23,988 nucleotides of DNA from Teretinema sp964641135 (GTDB taxonomy: Bacteria > Spirochaetota > Spirochaetia > Treponematales > Treponemataceae), in the NCBI GenBank assembly GCA_964641135.1, contig CAZXJV010000040.1, positions 1-23,988 on the forward strand, written 5' to 3'. How positions within the stretch are numbered: the first letter of the stretch is position 1; the number at the start of each line of letters is the position of its first letter. Position numbers and translations under genes: made by a program. The notes under the pieces were generated by a model, which saw nothing but the letters and a program-made list of their open reading frames with translations, had not been told where the DNA came from and did no database searches. Below are positions 15,773-23,935 of the stretch, piece after piece.

Positions 15773-18364
15773 ATGTTCAGTACTTTTCAGATTCTCAAGC
15801 TGTTATTGGTTGTATCTTCTGTGCTGCTGATAAGCTGGCGTTGCTTCTGGATTTCACGCAATCGCCGGGTAATGCTGCATTACGGATTGCTGGGGCTTGC
15901 CATAAGTGCTTCTATGGTCTGGTATTCGCTTTTTGATCTGGAGCTTCTTTCCTGGGGACTGCCGTTTATCGGTATTCAAACCCTCCTGTTGGGCATCGCC
16001 GCTGTTCTATATCTTTTCCTGGCCTTAAACCTTACTGTCGCACACTATCCTTCCTGGTTGCGCTTTATGTATATGCTCCCGCTTCCGGTTGCGGCCCTCG
16101 TTGTTCTTGTTCCCTGGCCCTGGGGGGCATACGGTTTTGCGACCATCGTTGTTTCAGCATTGCTCTTTCTTTCCTTTTGGCGGCTGACAGTCTGGATGCT
16201 GCGCGCCACTGATGAGAGGGCGCGCCGCGACGGGCAGTGGATGATTCTGGTATTCAGTCTTTTTAGTGCTGCCCTGCTTATTTCGGTTTTTAATTCTCTG
16301 ACTGGTATTTTCTGGATCATTGCCATCTGGTATGTCTCGTTTTTTTTGATTATTCAAATTTTACGTATCTTTGATCAGGTAAACAGTCTGGAAAACCAGC
16401 TCATAATGGATAACGTTTTTGATCTGGTCCTGATAACTGATGCCGGCGGGCGTATTATACGTATGAACCGGCGCGGATATCAGCTGGTAAAGGGCGGATC
16501 TTTTTCTGTGGAGGATGCAGGCGTCGAGACTGTGTTTGCCGATCCGGCTCTTACGGCTGAAACCCGTTCAGAATGGCTGCGCAGCAGGGCCCGCCATGAC
16601 AGCGGCGGTGAACGCACACCGAGTTTTGATTGTTTGCTGATCGGGACCGGTGGAGAGGAAATCCCGGTTGATATGCGTGTCGTCAGCCTGACTGATTTGA
16701 ACCGGCGAATAACCGGCCATATTGTTTCTGCAACTGATATGCGTATCATGCAGCAGCTTATAAAAGAGATTTCTGACCGCGAATATGCCGCCCGTGATCT
16801 TGCCCTTTCGGAAAGCAAGTTCTCTCGCATGTTTATTTTTAATCCGGCAGGTATTTTGATCATTGATCCGGACAGCAGTCTGATAACCGATGCCAATCCG
16901 GCCGTTGGCGAGATTTTTGACAGGGAAGCAGAGTCTTTGATTGGTCACTCCATGCGCGATCTTGGTCTGGCTCTGGATGAGGAACATTGGCATAATTTTA
17001 TGGAGCTGGCATTACTTGAAGGTTCTGTGCCTGAATTCCCGGTGACCATAACTCCTACTTCCGATCGCCTGCTTCGGTGCCGCGTTTCCGCAGTTTCTTT
17101 TGAGCTGGGCGAAAAGCGCCGGGTTCTGGTAACGGTTTCCGATATAACCCGTGAAGAACAGCTTCGTGAGGCCCTGGAACGCAAGAAAAAACTGGAAACT
17201 ATCGGATTCCTTGCCGGCGGTATTGCTCATGATTTTAACAACATACTTGCCGTAATCTTGGGTCACATAGGTCTGGCTCGATTCAGCCTCGCAGGCGGGC
17301 CCGGAATAGAAGCAATTATGAAGGCTGAACGGGCATGTTTACGTGCCCGTGAACTTACCGGTCAGCTTCTGACCTTTTCCCGCGGTGGCAAACCGATAAT
17401 GGAACCCTGCGATACAGCCTTGATTGTTCGTGAAACCATCCATGACAGCTGTTCCGGTTCCGCCGTGACCTGTTCATTTGATTTTTTTGATAGCCTGTGG
17501 CCCTTATGCGGTGACCGGGTACAGATCGGTCAGGTTTTAAGCAATATTGCCGGCAATGCTATTGAGGCCATGAACGGCAAGGGACAACTACGTGTGACCT
17601 TGCAGAACATTGAGTGCCGTGCCGATGATCAGGGGCGTCCGCGGTCTTTGGATGGTCAGCTTTTACCGTCGGGTCATTATGTAGAAATCCGGATACGGGA
17701 TACCGGCCCGGGTGTTCCCAAAAAGATTATGTCGCGTCTGTTCGATCCTTTTTTTACAACGAAACAAAAGGGCTCCGGACTTGGTCTTGCCATCGCGTTA
17801 TCTATTGTAGAAAACCATGGCGGCAGTATCCGTCTTGGGCACAACGGCTCCGATGGGGCTGAATTCATCCTGGTATTTCCGGCAGATCCTGACGGCCGTT
17901 TGCTGGTTGATACCGAGGAGGCTGAGCTGCCTTCACCTGCTACTCATTCGATTCTTGTGATGGATGACGATCAGCTGGTGCTTGATACAGCGCGCTCCAT
18001 GCTTTTTAGTCTGGGTTATCGTGTTGTTACAGCAAGTCACGGGCTGGAGGCCCTTGATTTATATATCCGGTCGTCAAGCGAAGGATTCCCCTTCGATTAT
18101 GTGATCCTTGATCTGGTTGTACCGGGCGGCCTTTCCGGAAAGGATACTGCGATATCCATTCTCGAGTATGATCCTGAGGCTGTGCTGCTTGTATCGTCCG
18201 GTTACTCGGATGATCCTGTTCTTGCCAATTGGCGCAAACACGGATTCAGGGGAGTGATTCCAAAGCCGTACACGATAGAAGAATTATCCAGAGCCCTGAA
18301 GGCCCTTCCTCCCAGAATTCCCTTTACACGCAGCGGGCCTGAAACGTATACTGAAAAGCCATGA
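15773..18364 (+). CDS. Membrane-bound hybrid sensor histidine kinase (two PAS domains, receiver)
   Basis: 863 residues. Residues 5-200 hold about seven transmembrane helices, the probable sensor. Two PAS-like domains follow (about 210-325, MDNVFDLVLITDAGGRIIRM; about 345-460, SRMFIFNPAGILIIDPDSSL). The kinase core has the phospho-accepting His486 in GGIAHDFNNILAV, an N-box NIAGNAIEAM (591-600) and G-boxes DTGPGVP and GSGLGLA. A receiver domain occupies about 725-846 with phospho-acceptor Asp780 (YVILDLVVPGG), acidic DDD at 731-733 and Lys831. It should autophosphorylate on His486 and pass the phosphate to its own Asp; the final output partner is not in this window. GGAGG lies 4 nt before the ATG. 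Its stop overlaps the next gene (ATGA). Confidence 0.92.
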   Translation: MFSTFQILKLLLVVSSVLLISWRCFWISRNRRVMLHYGLLGLAISASMVWYSLFDLELLSWGLPFIGIQTLLLGIAAVLYLFLALNLTVAHYPSWLRFMYMLPLPVAALVVLVPWPWGAYGFATIVVSALLFLSFWRLTVWMLRATDERARRDGQWMILVFSLFSAALLISVFNSLTGIFWIIAIWYVSFFLIIQILRIFDQVNSLENQLIMDNVFDLVLITDAGGRIIRMNRRGYQLVKGGSFSVEDAGVETVFADPALTAETRSEWLRSRARHDSGGERTPSFDCLLIGTGGEEIPVDMRVVSLTDLNRRITGHIVSATDMRIMQQLIKEISDREYAARDLALSESKFSRMFIFNPAGILIIDPDSSLITDANPAVGEIFDREAESLIGHSMRDLGLALDEEHWHNFMELALLEGSVPEFPVTITPTSDRLLRCRVSAVSFELGEKRRVLVTVSDITREEQLREALERKKKLETIGFLAGGIAHDFNNILAVILGHIGLARFSLAGGPGIEAIMKAERACLRARELTGQLLTFSRGGKPIMEPCDTALIVRETIHDSCSGSAVTCSFDFFDSLWPLCGDRVQIGQVLSNIAGNAIEAMNGKGQLRVTLQNIECRADDQGRPRSLDGQLLPSGHYVEIRIRDTGPGVPKKIMSRLFDPFFTTKQKGSGLGLAIALSIVENHGGSIRLGHNGSDGAEFILVFPADPDGRLLVDTEEAELPSPATHSILVMDDDQLVLDTARSMLFSLGYRVVTASHGLEALDLYIRSSSEGFPFDYVILDLVVPGGLSGKDTAISILEYDPEAVLLVSSGYSDDPVLANWRKHGFRGVIPKPYTIEELSRALKALPPRIPFTRSGPETYTEKP

Positions 18365-19086
18365 AAACCAGTACTCTGATAACTGACAGCAGCAGCCCCT
18401 TTGCCTGCGCACTGGCTGCTGAATACGCCGCACGGGGGCAGCCTGTTTGTCTGGCTGCAGAAACGTTAACCGCCAAACCCGATAAAAACGGGCTTGTACG
18501 TCCTGAATCGGGACCGCTTCTTCGTCACTGGCTTAAAACATCTGCCTTGTCTGCCCGTTCCCTGGTTCTTGCCTGTGAAACCGTTTTGGGAGCGCCTGTT
18601 GTTGCAGTTTTATGCCTGGATGCTTTTGCTCTTGCTGAATCTTTTGTTGAAAGAACCGAACAGGCAGGCGGGGCAGGAATGGCCGATCTGCTTGGCCGCT
18701 GTCTGGACACTGCCGTCAAACCTGTCGCTCATCTTGCACAAGACCTGTTATCCCGGTTTAACAGAACTGAAGGAGGCACCTTGTGTTTTGTTGTTCGTGA
18801 GGCAGATATGCCTGGAGCAAACAGTACTACCGGTTCAGGCGTAAGTCCTTCAGCGGATATACTGCTTGCCGCCGGCGTAACATCTGCAGCTTTCAGTTCT
18901 TTTGCCGAATCCTGTGCCCGGAAGGCCGCAGCCCGAACCGGTTTGCGGGTTCTTTTAATCAAGCTGGAGGACGCAGACGAGAACGCAAACGCTTTATGGG
19001 TTGCTGAGCGCCTGGCAGAACCTGCTGCCCGCACCCAATCAGTGCGCTGGCTTAAAGCCGGATCACGGGGATTGTTTTCCCGTTAG
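18361..19086 (+). CDS. Degenerate short-chain-dehydrogenase-like (Rossmann) protein
   Basis: A 241-residue protein I recognise only as a remote SDR relative. The opening TLITDSSSPFACALAAEYAARG (residues 5-26, shown in parts: TDSSSPFA then LAAEYAARG) follows the pattern of the SDR cofactor motif TGxxxGIG...LA, but the glycines are missing. At about 181-185 the catalytic Tyr-x3-Lys appears as F-x3-C (FAESC), followed by RKAAARTGLRVLLIKLED, which matches the usual helix and strand after the active site. So the fold is probably kept and catalysis lost. It starts in a 4-nt ATGA overlap with the hybrid kinase and must be made from the same message, which suggests a linked role. No signal peptide or membrane helix. 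Confidence 0.7.
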   Translation: MKTSTLITDSSSPFACALAAEYAARGQPVCLAAETLTAKPDKNGLVRPESGPLLRHWLKTSALSARSLVLACETVLGAPVVAVLCLDAFALAESFVERTEQAGGAGMADLLGRCLDTAVKPVAHLAQDLLSRFNRTEGGTLCFVVREADMPGANSTTGSGVSPSADILLAAGVTSAAFSSFAESCARKAAARTGLRVLLIKLEDADENANALWVAERLAEPAARTQSVRWLKAGSRGLFSR

Positions 19087-19120
19087 CAGTGTGCTGACAA
19101 ACCCGATTGCCTTTGTCACC

Positions 19121-19151
19121 AGCCGGTCAGGCACGGAAGCCGGCTTATTTT
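19121..19151 (+). terminator. Intrinsic terminator of the kinase/SDR-like operon
   Basis: AGCCGG (19121-19126) pairs with CCGGCT (19140-19145), plus one G-U pair, and is followed by TTATTTT. It lies 35 nt after the stop and overlaps the end of the convergent mnmE gene. Confidence 0.55.
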
Positions 19152-20566
19152 CCTACACAAAACCCTGAAAAGACCAGATCCAGAATATCCTCGGTTGTGG
19201 TTTCTCCGGTTATTGCTGCGAGGGCTCCCAGGGCGTCTTCCAGATCCTGAACAACGGCATCAAGGGGATAGCCTGCTTCCTCAGACCTGAGGGCCTGTTC
19301 AAGGGATTCACGGGCATTTTTAATTGAGGCTGCCTGCCTTCGTGATCCCGGAGCCGTTTTGCTGCGATGGATACCAGCTGTGCCCGAACCGTCCTTGTTT
19401 CCCGTCATCTGTTCCACAGCGAGGTGTATAAGCGCATCCAGTCCCTGTGCTGTTTTGGCGCTTACTGCCTGAACCGGACAGCTGGTCAGTCCGGCTGACG
19501 GCGGGCCGTCCCGGGGCGGGGGCAGGGCGTTCGGTATATCACACTTATTCCAGACAAGAAGGGCGGGAACTGAGCTTCCGGACAGAAAATCTGTATCGTC
19601 ACGGCAAAGACCTTCCTGTGCATCGACTACATACATAACAAGATCTGCAGCCTCTGCAAGAATACGGGAACGCGAAACACCCTGAGCTTCAATGTGGTCA
19701 TCAGTCATGCGCAAGCCCGCAGTATCATACAGCCTGACGGGTAAACCCTTAAAATCCATCCAGCTTTCCAGCCAGTCCCGGGTGGTTCCATGTGTATCCG
19801 AAACAATTGACCGATCTTCTTTAAGCAGAAGGTTGAACAGACTGGATTTGCCTGCGTTTGTCCGTCCGGCAAGAACAATCCGGCACCCGTCCCTGTACAG
19901 CCGTTCCGTCTGCCAGGCTGCTTCAAGTACGGCGAGGCTGTCACGGGCGGACTGAACCAGCGCGCGGTCAAAGGCTCCCTTTGTGGTTTCCTCATCTTCC
20001 GGGTATTCAATCTCAGCTCCAATGGCTGCAAGCGCCTGGCGGATACTGTCGCGGATACGGTACAGTTCGCTGCTTAATGAACCTGCAAGCCTGTTTGCTG
20101 CATGATCCCGTGCTTCATCGGTATGTGAATCAATAATTTCGCGAACAGCTTCGGCGCGAGTCAGGTCGCTTTTACCGTGAATGAAGGAACGGAAGGTAAA
20201 TTCTCCGGGACCGGCAGCACGAAAGCCGTGATTGAGCAGGAGCTTCCATACAGCCTGTACAACAGCCGGTCCTCCGTGACAGCTGATTTCTACGCTGTTT
20301 TCTCCTGTGTAGCTTCTCGGGGAGCGGAATACAGCGATCAATACCTCATCAAGGCGCCGGGGAGGTGCTGCTGCCGGATCGATTATCCAGCCGTATACAA
20401 GGGTGTTTCCCTCTGCATTCATAAGTGCCTCTGGCCGTGAAAAAACAGCAGAAACAAGATCTATGCACCTGCTTCCGCTTGCCCTGATTACGCCGATAGC
20501 GGCAGGTGCCAATGCCGTTGCGATGGCTGCAATGGGTTCATCCGGGGTAAAAGATGCTGCGTTCAC
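19145..20566 (-). CDS. mnmE: tRNA modification GTPase MnmE (TrmE)
   Basis: With MnmG it adds a carboxymethylaminomethyl group to U34 of certain tRNAs. Visible: N-terminal tetrahydrofolate-binding domain (PIAAIATALAPAAIGVIRASG), GTPase G1 GRTNAGKSS (about 232), G2/G3 DTHGTTRD and DTAGLR, G4 NKCD, and the C-terminal FCVGK with the catalytic Cys. I start it at the GTG at 20566, giving 473 residues: GGAAGG lies 6 nt upstream and the GTG overlaps the ridA stop (GTGA), the usual coupled arrangement. The ATG at 20596 would add ten residues without family similarity. It is read from the same message as ridA. Confidence 0.93.
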   Translation of the reverse strand: MNAASFTPDEPIAAIATALAPAAIGVIRASGSRCIDLVSAVFSRPEALMNAEGNTLVYGWIIDPAAAPPRRLDEVLIAVFRSPRSYTGENSVEISCHGGPAVVQAVWKLLLNHGFRAAGPGEFTFRSFIHGKSDLTRAEAVREIIDSHTDEARDHAANRLAGSLSSELYRIRDSIRQALAAIGAEIEYPEDEETTKGAFDRALVQSARDSLAVLEAAWQTERLYRDGCRIVLAGRTNAGKSSLFNLLLKEDRSIVSDTHGTTRDWLESWMDFKGLPVRLYDTAGLRMTDDHIEAQGVSRSRILAEAADLVMYVVDAQEGLCRDDTDFLSGSSVPALLVWNKCDIPNALPPPRDGPPSAGLTSCPVQAVSAKTAQGLDALIHLAVEQMTGNKDGSGTAGIHRSKTAPGSRRQAASIKNARESLEQALRSEEAGYPLDAVVQDLEDALGALAAITGETTTEDILDLVFSGFCVGK

Positions 20567-20949
20567 CACCGGCCTTCCGGTAGGGCAGCAATGCATTCAA
20601 TTTCCAGAATGGCACCCTTGGGCAGTCCTGCCACGGCAACAGTCGCGCGTGCCGGCCAGGGCTCAGTAAAAAATGTGGCATATACTGTGTTGACCGCAGA
20701 AAAATGGGTCATATCAGTCAGGAATATCGTAACTTTCAGACAATCTGCCAGGGATGCACCTGCATCGGCAAGAATAGATTCAATATTTTGTAGTGCCCGC
20801 TTTGCAGCCTTTGCCGGATCGGTTTCCAGGATGCCTGTTGCCGGGTCAAGAGGCAACTGACCCGAGACAAAGATCATCCCGTTTGAAATTACTCCCTGGC
20901 TGTAGGGTCCAATAGCCGCCGGGGCCCGTTCAGTTTTAATTGCTTTCAT
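20563..20949 (-). CDS. ridA: RidA family reactive imine/enamine deaminase
   Basis: 128 residues, the standard length of this small trimeric cytoplasmic enzyme, which hydrolyses reactive 2-aminoacrylate and related imines. Family marks: AIGPYSQGV (residues about 12-20), FVSGQLPLDPATG, the substrate-binding Arg in PARATVAV, and IECIAAL near the end. It sits 24 nt after the GGDEF-EAL gene and overlaps mnmE by 4 nt. The ATG has no Shine-Dalgarno sequence, and a perfect TATAAT lies 7 nt upstream. Confidence 0.94.
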   Translation of the reverse strand: MKAIKTERAPAAIGPYSQGVISNGMIFVSGQLPLDPATGILETDPAKAAKRALQNIESILADAGASLADCLKVTIFLTDMTHFSAVNTVYATFFTEPWPARATVAVAGLPKGAILEIECIAALPEGRW

Positions 20950-20956
20950 GGTGGCA

Positions 20957-20986
20957 ATTATATCACAGGGCTGTCATGAATGCGAA
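20957..20986 (-). promoter_or_regulatory. Putative leaderless promoter of ridA-mnmE
   Basis: On the minus strand: TTCGCA (20981-20986), 18-nt spacer, perfect TATAAT (20957-20962), then 7 nt to the ridA ATG. The -35 box is weak and lies inside the end of the upstream gene, so read-through from that gene is an alternative source of message. Confidence 0.45.
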
Positions 20987-23829
20987 GAGACCAGCAGTTG
21001 AAGGGCTGTGTCTGCATCCACGGGTTTGCTGTAGAAAAACCCCTGGATAAAGTCGCACTCATTTTTACTGAGATATTCTTGCTGATCCGCTGATTCAACA
21101 CCTTCTGCGACTACCTGCAGCCCAAGCTGATGCGAAATGGCGATAATTGCTTTGGCTAGAGGGATGTCTTTTGAAGATGATGTAATGTCGTCTACAAAGC
21201 TTTTGTCAATCTTTATATAGTGGATGGGTAAGGCTTTCAGATACGACAGGGAAGAATACCCCCGCCCGAAGTCATCCAGCGAGATCATAAACCCTTCATC
21301 ACGCAGCCGGTTCAACTTTGCGCGTACTGCATCAAGATCTTCTATCAGGAAGGATTCAGTGATTTCAAGGCCGATGCGTTCGGCATTTATACCGCCTGAA
21401 GAAATTTCTCGTATCAGCTTGTCTGCAAAGTTCTCTTCTTTTACTTGTTGGGCTGAAATATTTACTGAAACAGTAAAATCACGGTATCCGGAGCTTTCTG
21501 CTCGCCTTATAAAATCAGCTGTTTCGGTGATTACAAACTGACTTATCCGCTCGATTTGACCGCAGCCTTCTGCGATGGGTATAAAGATACAGGGCGGGAT
21601 TTCACCGCGACCGGCCGGGTGCCAGCGGGCAAGAGCTTCAAATCCTGCAATTTTACCGGTATGGGTATTAATCTGTGGCTGGAAAACGACTGACAATTCC
21701 GAGTTCTCGCGGGCGCTGCGCAGGGCATTTTCAAGCTCAAGACGTTCTTTCATCTGTTGATGCATGGTTTTGTCATAGATAAGATAACGGTTCTTCTGGC
21801 TGTGTTTTGCGCGGTGAAGGGCAGCGTCGCTGCATTGCAGCAGGGCATCAAAGGTTGCTCCGTGTTCCGGATACAAAGATACCCCCGCCGTTACAGTGAG
21901 AACATGCTGGTGTCCGTAGATTTCAATTTTTTGCCCAAGCATACGCAGGGCAAGTTGGGTGTATTTTCGTATTTCTTCTGCCCCGGCATTGCGTATCATG
22001 ATAAGGAATTCATCCCCGCCGAACCGGGACAGAAGTACCCTGTCATGCAGAATGGAGCTCAGAATTGTTGCTGCATGAACAATGACACGGTCACCGGTCT
22101 CATGCCCGAAGGTCTCGTTGATTGACCGGAAGTTGTCGATATCCAGCAGAATCAAGCCGGTACGTTTTTTACAGGTTGCAGTCTTAAGTGCCTGACTCAT
22201 CTGTTTTTGGGCAAGTGCGCGGTTTGGCAGCCCGGTTAGCGCATCATGGAATGCCAGCTGTTCAATTTCCTGTTCATGAGCCTTGCGTTCGTTGATGTCG
22301 GTAATAGATCCTGCAAGCTGTGTCTGGTTATCCGCTGTGTGTATAGCCTTGCCGCGAATCAGTACCCAACAGTGATTTCCGCTTGCTGTCCGGATGCGAA
22401 TCTCACAGTGCAGGAAATCGCTTTGTCCCTGTATGTGTTCCTCGATTGCCTGCGTAAGGATGTCTTTATCCTCCGGCACACAATATCCGTCAAGTGTTTT
22501 GGGCGCGAACAGGTCCGGATTATAGCCGGTCAGTTCATACCAGCGTTCTGAATAATGTATATAATTGGTGTCGGTATTCCAGTTCCACAGTGCGTCATTT
22601 GACCCGATGGCTGCCAGCCGGTAGCGTTCTTCACTTTCGGCTAGCCGGTCTTTGTAATCGTTGATTCTCAGGCATTGGTGTATATTGTCCCGTGCAAGCC
22701 GGCTGAGTTTGGAGTGGTTAACAAGGAGCGATATGATGAGTGCAAGGAGGATACAGAAAATAAGTGCAAGGATAAGGGTCTGGTACCAGTAACGTATCCA
22801 GACAATCTGCCGCCAGTGTATCAAATCCGTACCGGCCGGAAGGAGTTTGCGAGGGTATCCATAGGCTTTAAGCACACGGTAGTCTGCTTGCAACCGGAAA
22901 TCATCCGCTGAAAGAGAGTGTACGGGCGAAAGTTCCTTGCTTGAAAGATATCGGACTGCCATGGCGCCTGCCGCGCGTCCCTGGTGTTCTCCGGACAGCA
23001 GGCTGCCGCCCAGAGCCCCTGTTCCGAATTGATGTGTGTATACCAGAAATACCGGAAGCCGGGAAGCCCTGCTGAGCCGGTTAACCAGCACCTCGGTAGA
23101 CCAGGAAAGCAGACTTCGGTCAAAGTAGAATGGTCCCAGAAGAATCATTGAGTGGTCGGGAACTGTGGCGACAAACTCTTCCAGCTCGGGAAGCCGCAGA
23201 GATGCAAGATCAATAAACTCTGCGTGCGGGAGTTCCTGGTTTACAACCTTCCTGACCATGTCGGGAACAACCGCGCTGCCTGATTCACTGAACTCGGTAA
23301 CAAGATATACCCGCTCAATACTTCCCATGACAGTTTTTGAAAAACGTATTGTTCCTGCGATATCCAGTTCCTCGTATACTCCTGTTATCATCCCGGCTTC
23401 GCCGATAAGGGCGGGAGCAGTTTCGGGAAATACTCCGGTAAAAATGACCGGAACAGCCCTGGCTGAGCGGCTGCGGTACTCAAGAGCAAGATCAAGGGCA
23501 GCATCATCTGTTGTTATTATAAGATCAATATCGATGGCTTTGAATTTTTCCAGTAAAACAGCCATCATTCGTGCCCGGTTTTCGGGTGTGGGGAACCGTT
23601 TCCAGTCCATAAATTCTGAGTATATACGGTAAGGAAGGGGATACTCTGCAAGTGCCCGGGAGATACCCCTGGCCTGTTCTGCGGTCCAGCCGAATTCCGG
23701 GGTGTAGGAATGCAGTATCAGAATTTCCGGCGTACCGTTTGGCCCGCGGGCAAAAAGGGGCATGAACGACAGTACTGTTACAATGAGACTGAAACAGCAA
23801 ATGAGTAAACGTATTCTGCCTTTCCCCAT
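20974..23829 (-). CDS. Transmembrane receptor with ABC-substrate-binding-like sensor, PAS, GGDEF and EAL domains (cyclic-di-GMP)
   Basis: 951 residues from the ATG at 23829. N-terminal signal/anchor helix (about 5-27); periplasmic domain (about 33-335) of the ABC_sub_bind type, beginning EILILHSYTPEFGWT; transmembrane helix (about 343-375); PAS domain (about 395-510); GGDEF domain with intact RFGGDEF (about 600) but no RxxD inhibitory site before it; EAL domain with FEALARW, SVNIS, LEITES, LDDFGRGYSS, IKIDKSF and VAEGVES. All main EAL catalytic residues appear present, so phosphodiesterase activity is likely and cyclase activity possible. It probably senses a small ligand outside and changes cyclic-di-GMP inside. 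The TTG at 23853 would overlap its promoter and is rejected. ridA and mnmE follow. Confidence 0.92.
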   Translation of the reverse strand: MGKGRIRLLICCFSLIVTVLSFMPLFARGPNGTPEILILHSYTPEFGWTAEQARGISRALAEYPLPYRIYSEFMDWKRFPTPENRARMMAVLLEKFKAIDIDLIITTDDAALDLALEYRSRSARAVPVIFTGVFPETAPALIGEAGMITGVYEELDIAGTIRFSKTVMGSIERVYLVTEFSESGSAVVPDMVRKVVNQELPHAEFIDLASLRLPELEEFVATVPDHSMILLGPFYFDRSLLSWSTEVLVNRLSRASRLPVFLVYTHQFGTGALGGSLLSGEHQGRAAGAMAVRYLSSKELSPVHSLSADDFRLQADYRVLKAYGYPRKLLPAGTDLIHWRQIVWIRYWYQTLILALIFCILLALIISLLVNHSKLSRLARDNIHQCLRINDYKDRLAESEERYRLAAIGSNDALWNWNTDTNYIHYSERWYELTGYNPDLFAPKTLDGYCVPEDKDILTQAIEEHIQGQSDFLHCEIRIRTASGNHCWVLIRGKAIHTADNQTQLAGSITDINERKAHEQEIEQLAFHDALTGLPNRALAQKQMSQALKTATCKKRTGLILLDIDNFRSINETFGHETGDRVIVHAATILSSILHDRVLLSRFGGDEFLIMIRNAGAEEIRKYTQLALRMLGQKIEIYGHQHVLTVTAGVSLYPEHGATFDALLQCSDAALHRAKHSQKNRYLIYDKTMHQQMKERLELENALRSARENSELSVVFQPQINTHTGKIAGFEALARWHPAGRGEIPPCIFIPIAEGCGQIERISQFVITETADFIRRAESSGYRDFTVSVNISAQQVKEENFADKLIREISSGGINAERIGLEITESFLIEDLDAVRAKLNRLRDEGFMISLDDFGRGYSSLSYLKALPIHYIKIDKSFVDDITSSSKDIPLAKAIIAISHQLGLQVVAEGVESADQQEYLSKNECDFIQGFFYSKPVDADTALQLLVSSHS

Positions 23830-23835
23830 AGTTAA

Positions 23836-23863
23836 AGTGTATGCTTCATGCAAATAACGTCAA
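23836..23863 (-). promoter_or_regulatory. Putative leaderless promoter of the GGDEF-EAL gene
   Basis: On the minus strand: TTGACG (23858-23863), 16-nt spacer, TACACT (23836-23841), then 6 nt (TTAACT) to the ATG at 23829. No ribosome site. Confidence 0.5.
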
Positions 23864-23897
23864 GAGCTCTTAAACTGCTATCAATACTGTTGGTACG

Positions 23898-23928
23898 GCT
23901 GTCAGAATCACACCTGACAGCTTTTTTT
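23898..23928 (+). terminator. Strong plus-strand intrinsic terminator without a plus-strand gene
   Basis: GCTGTCAG (23898-23905), 8-nt loop, CTGACAGC (23914-23921), then seven T. A textbook terminator for plus-strand transcription. On the minus strand it lacks a U-tract (the run of A precedes the stem). Neighbouring genes on both sides are on the minus strand. Confidence 0.75.
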
Positions 23929-23935
23929 GCCAGCC

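Noticed and set aside
20567..20596. Earlier ATG start for mnmE
   Set aside because: The ten added residues do not fit the family, and the GTG at 20566 has a correct ribosome site and the GTGA overlap.
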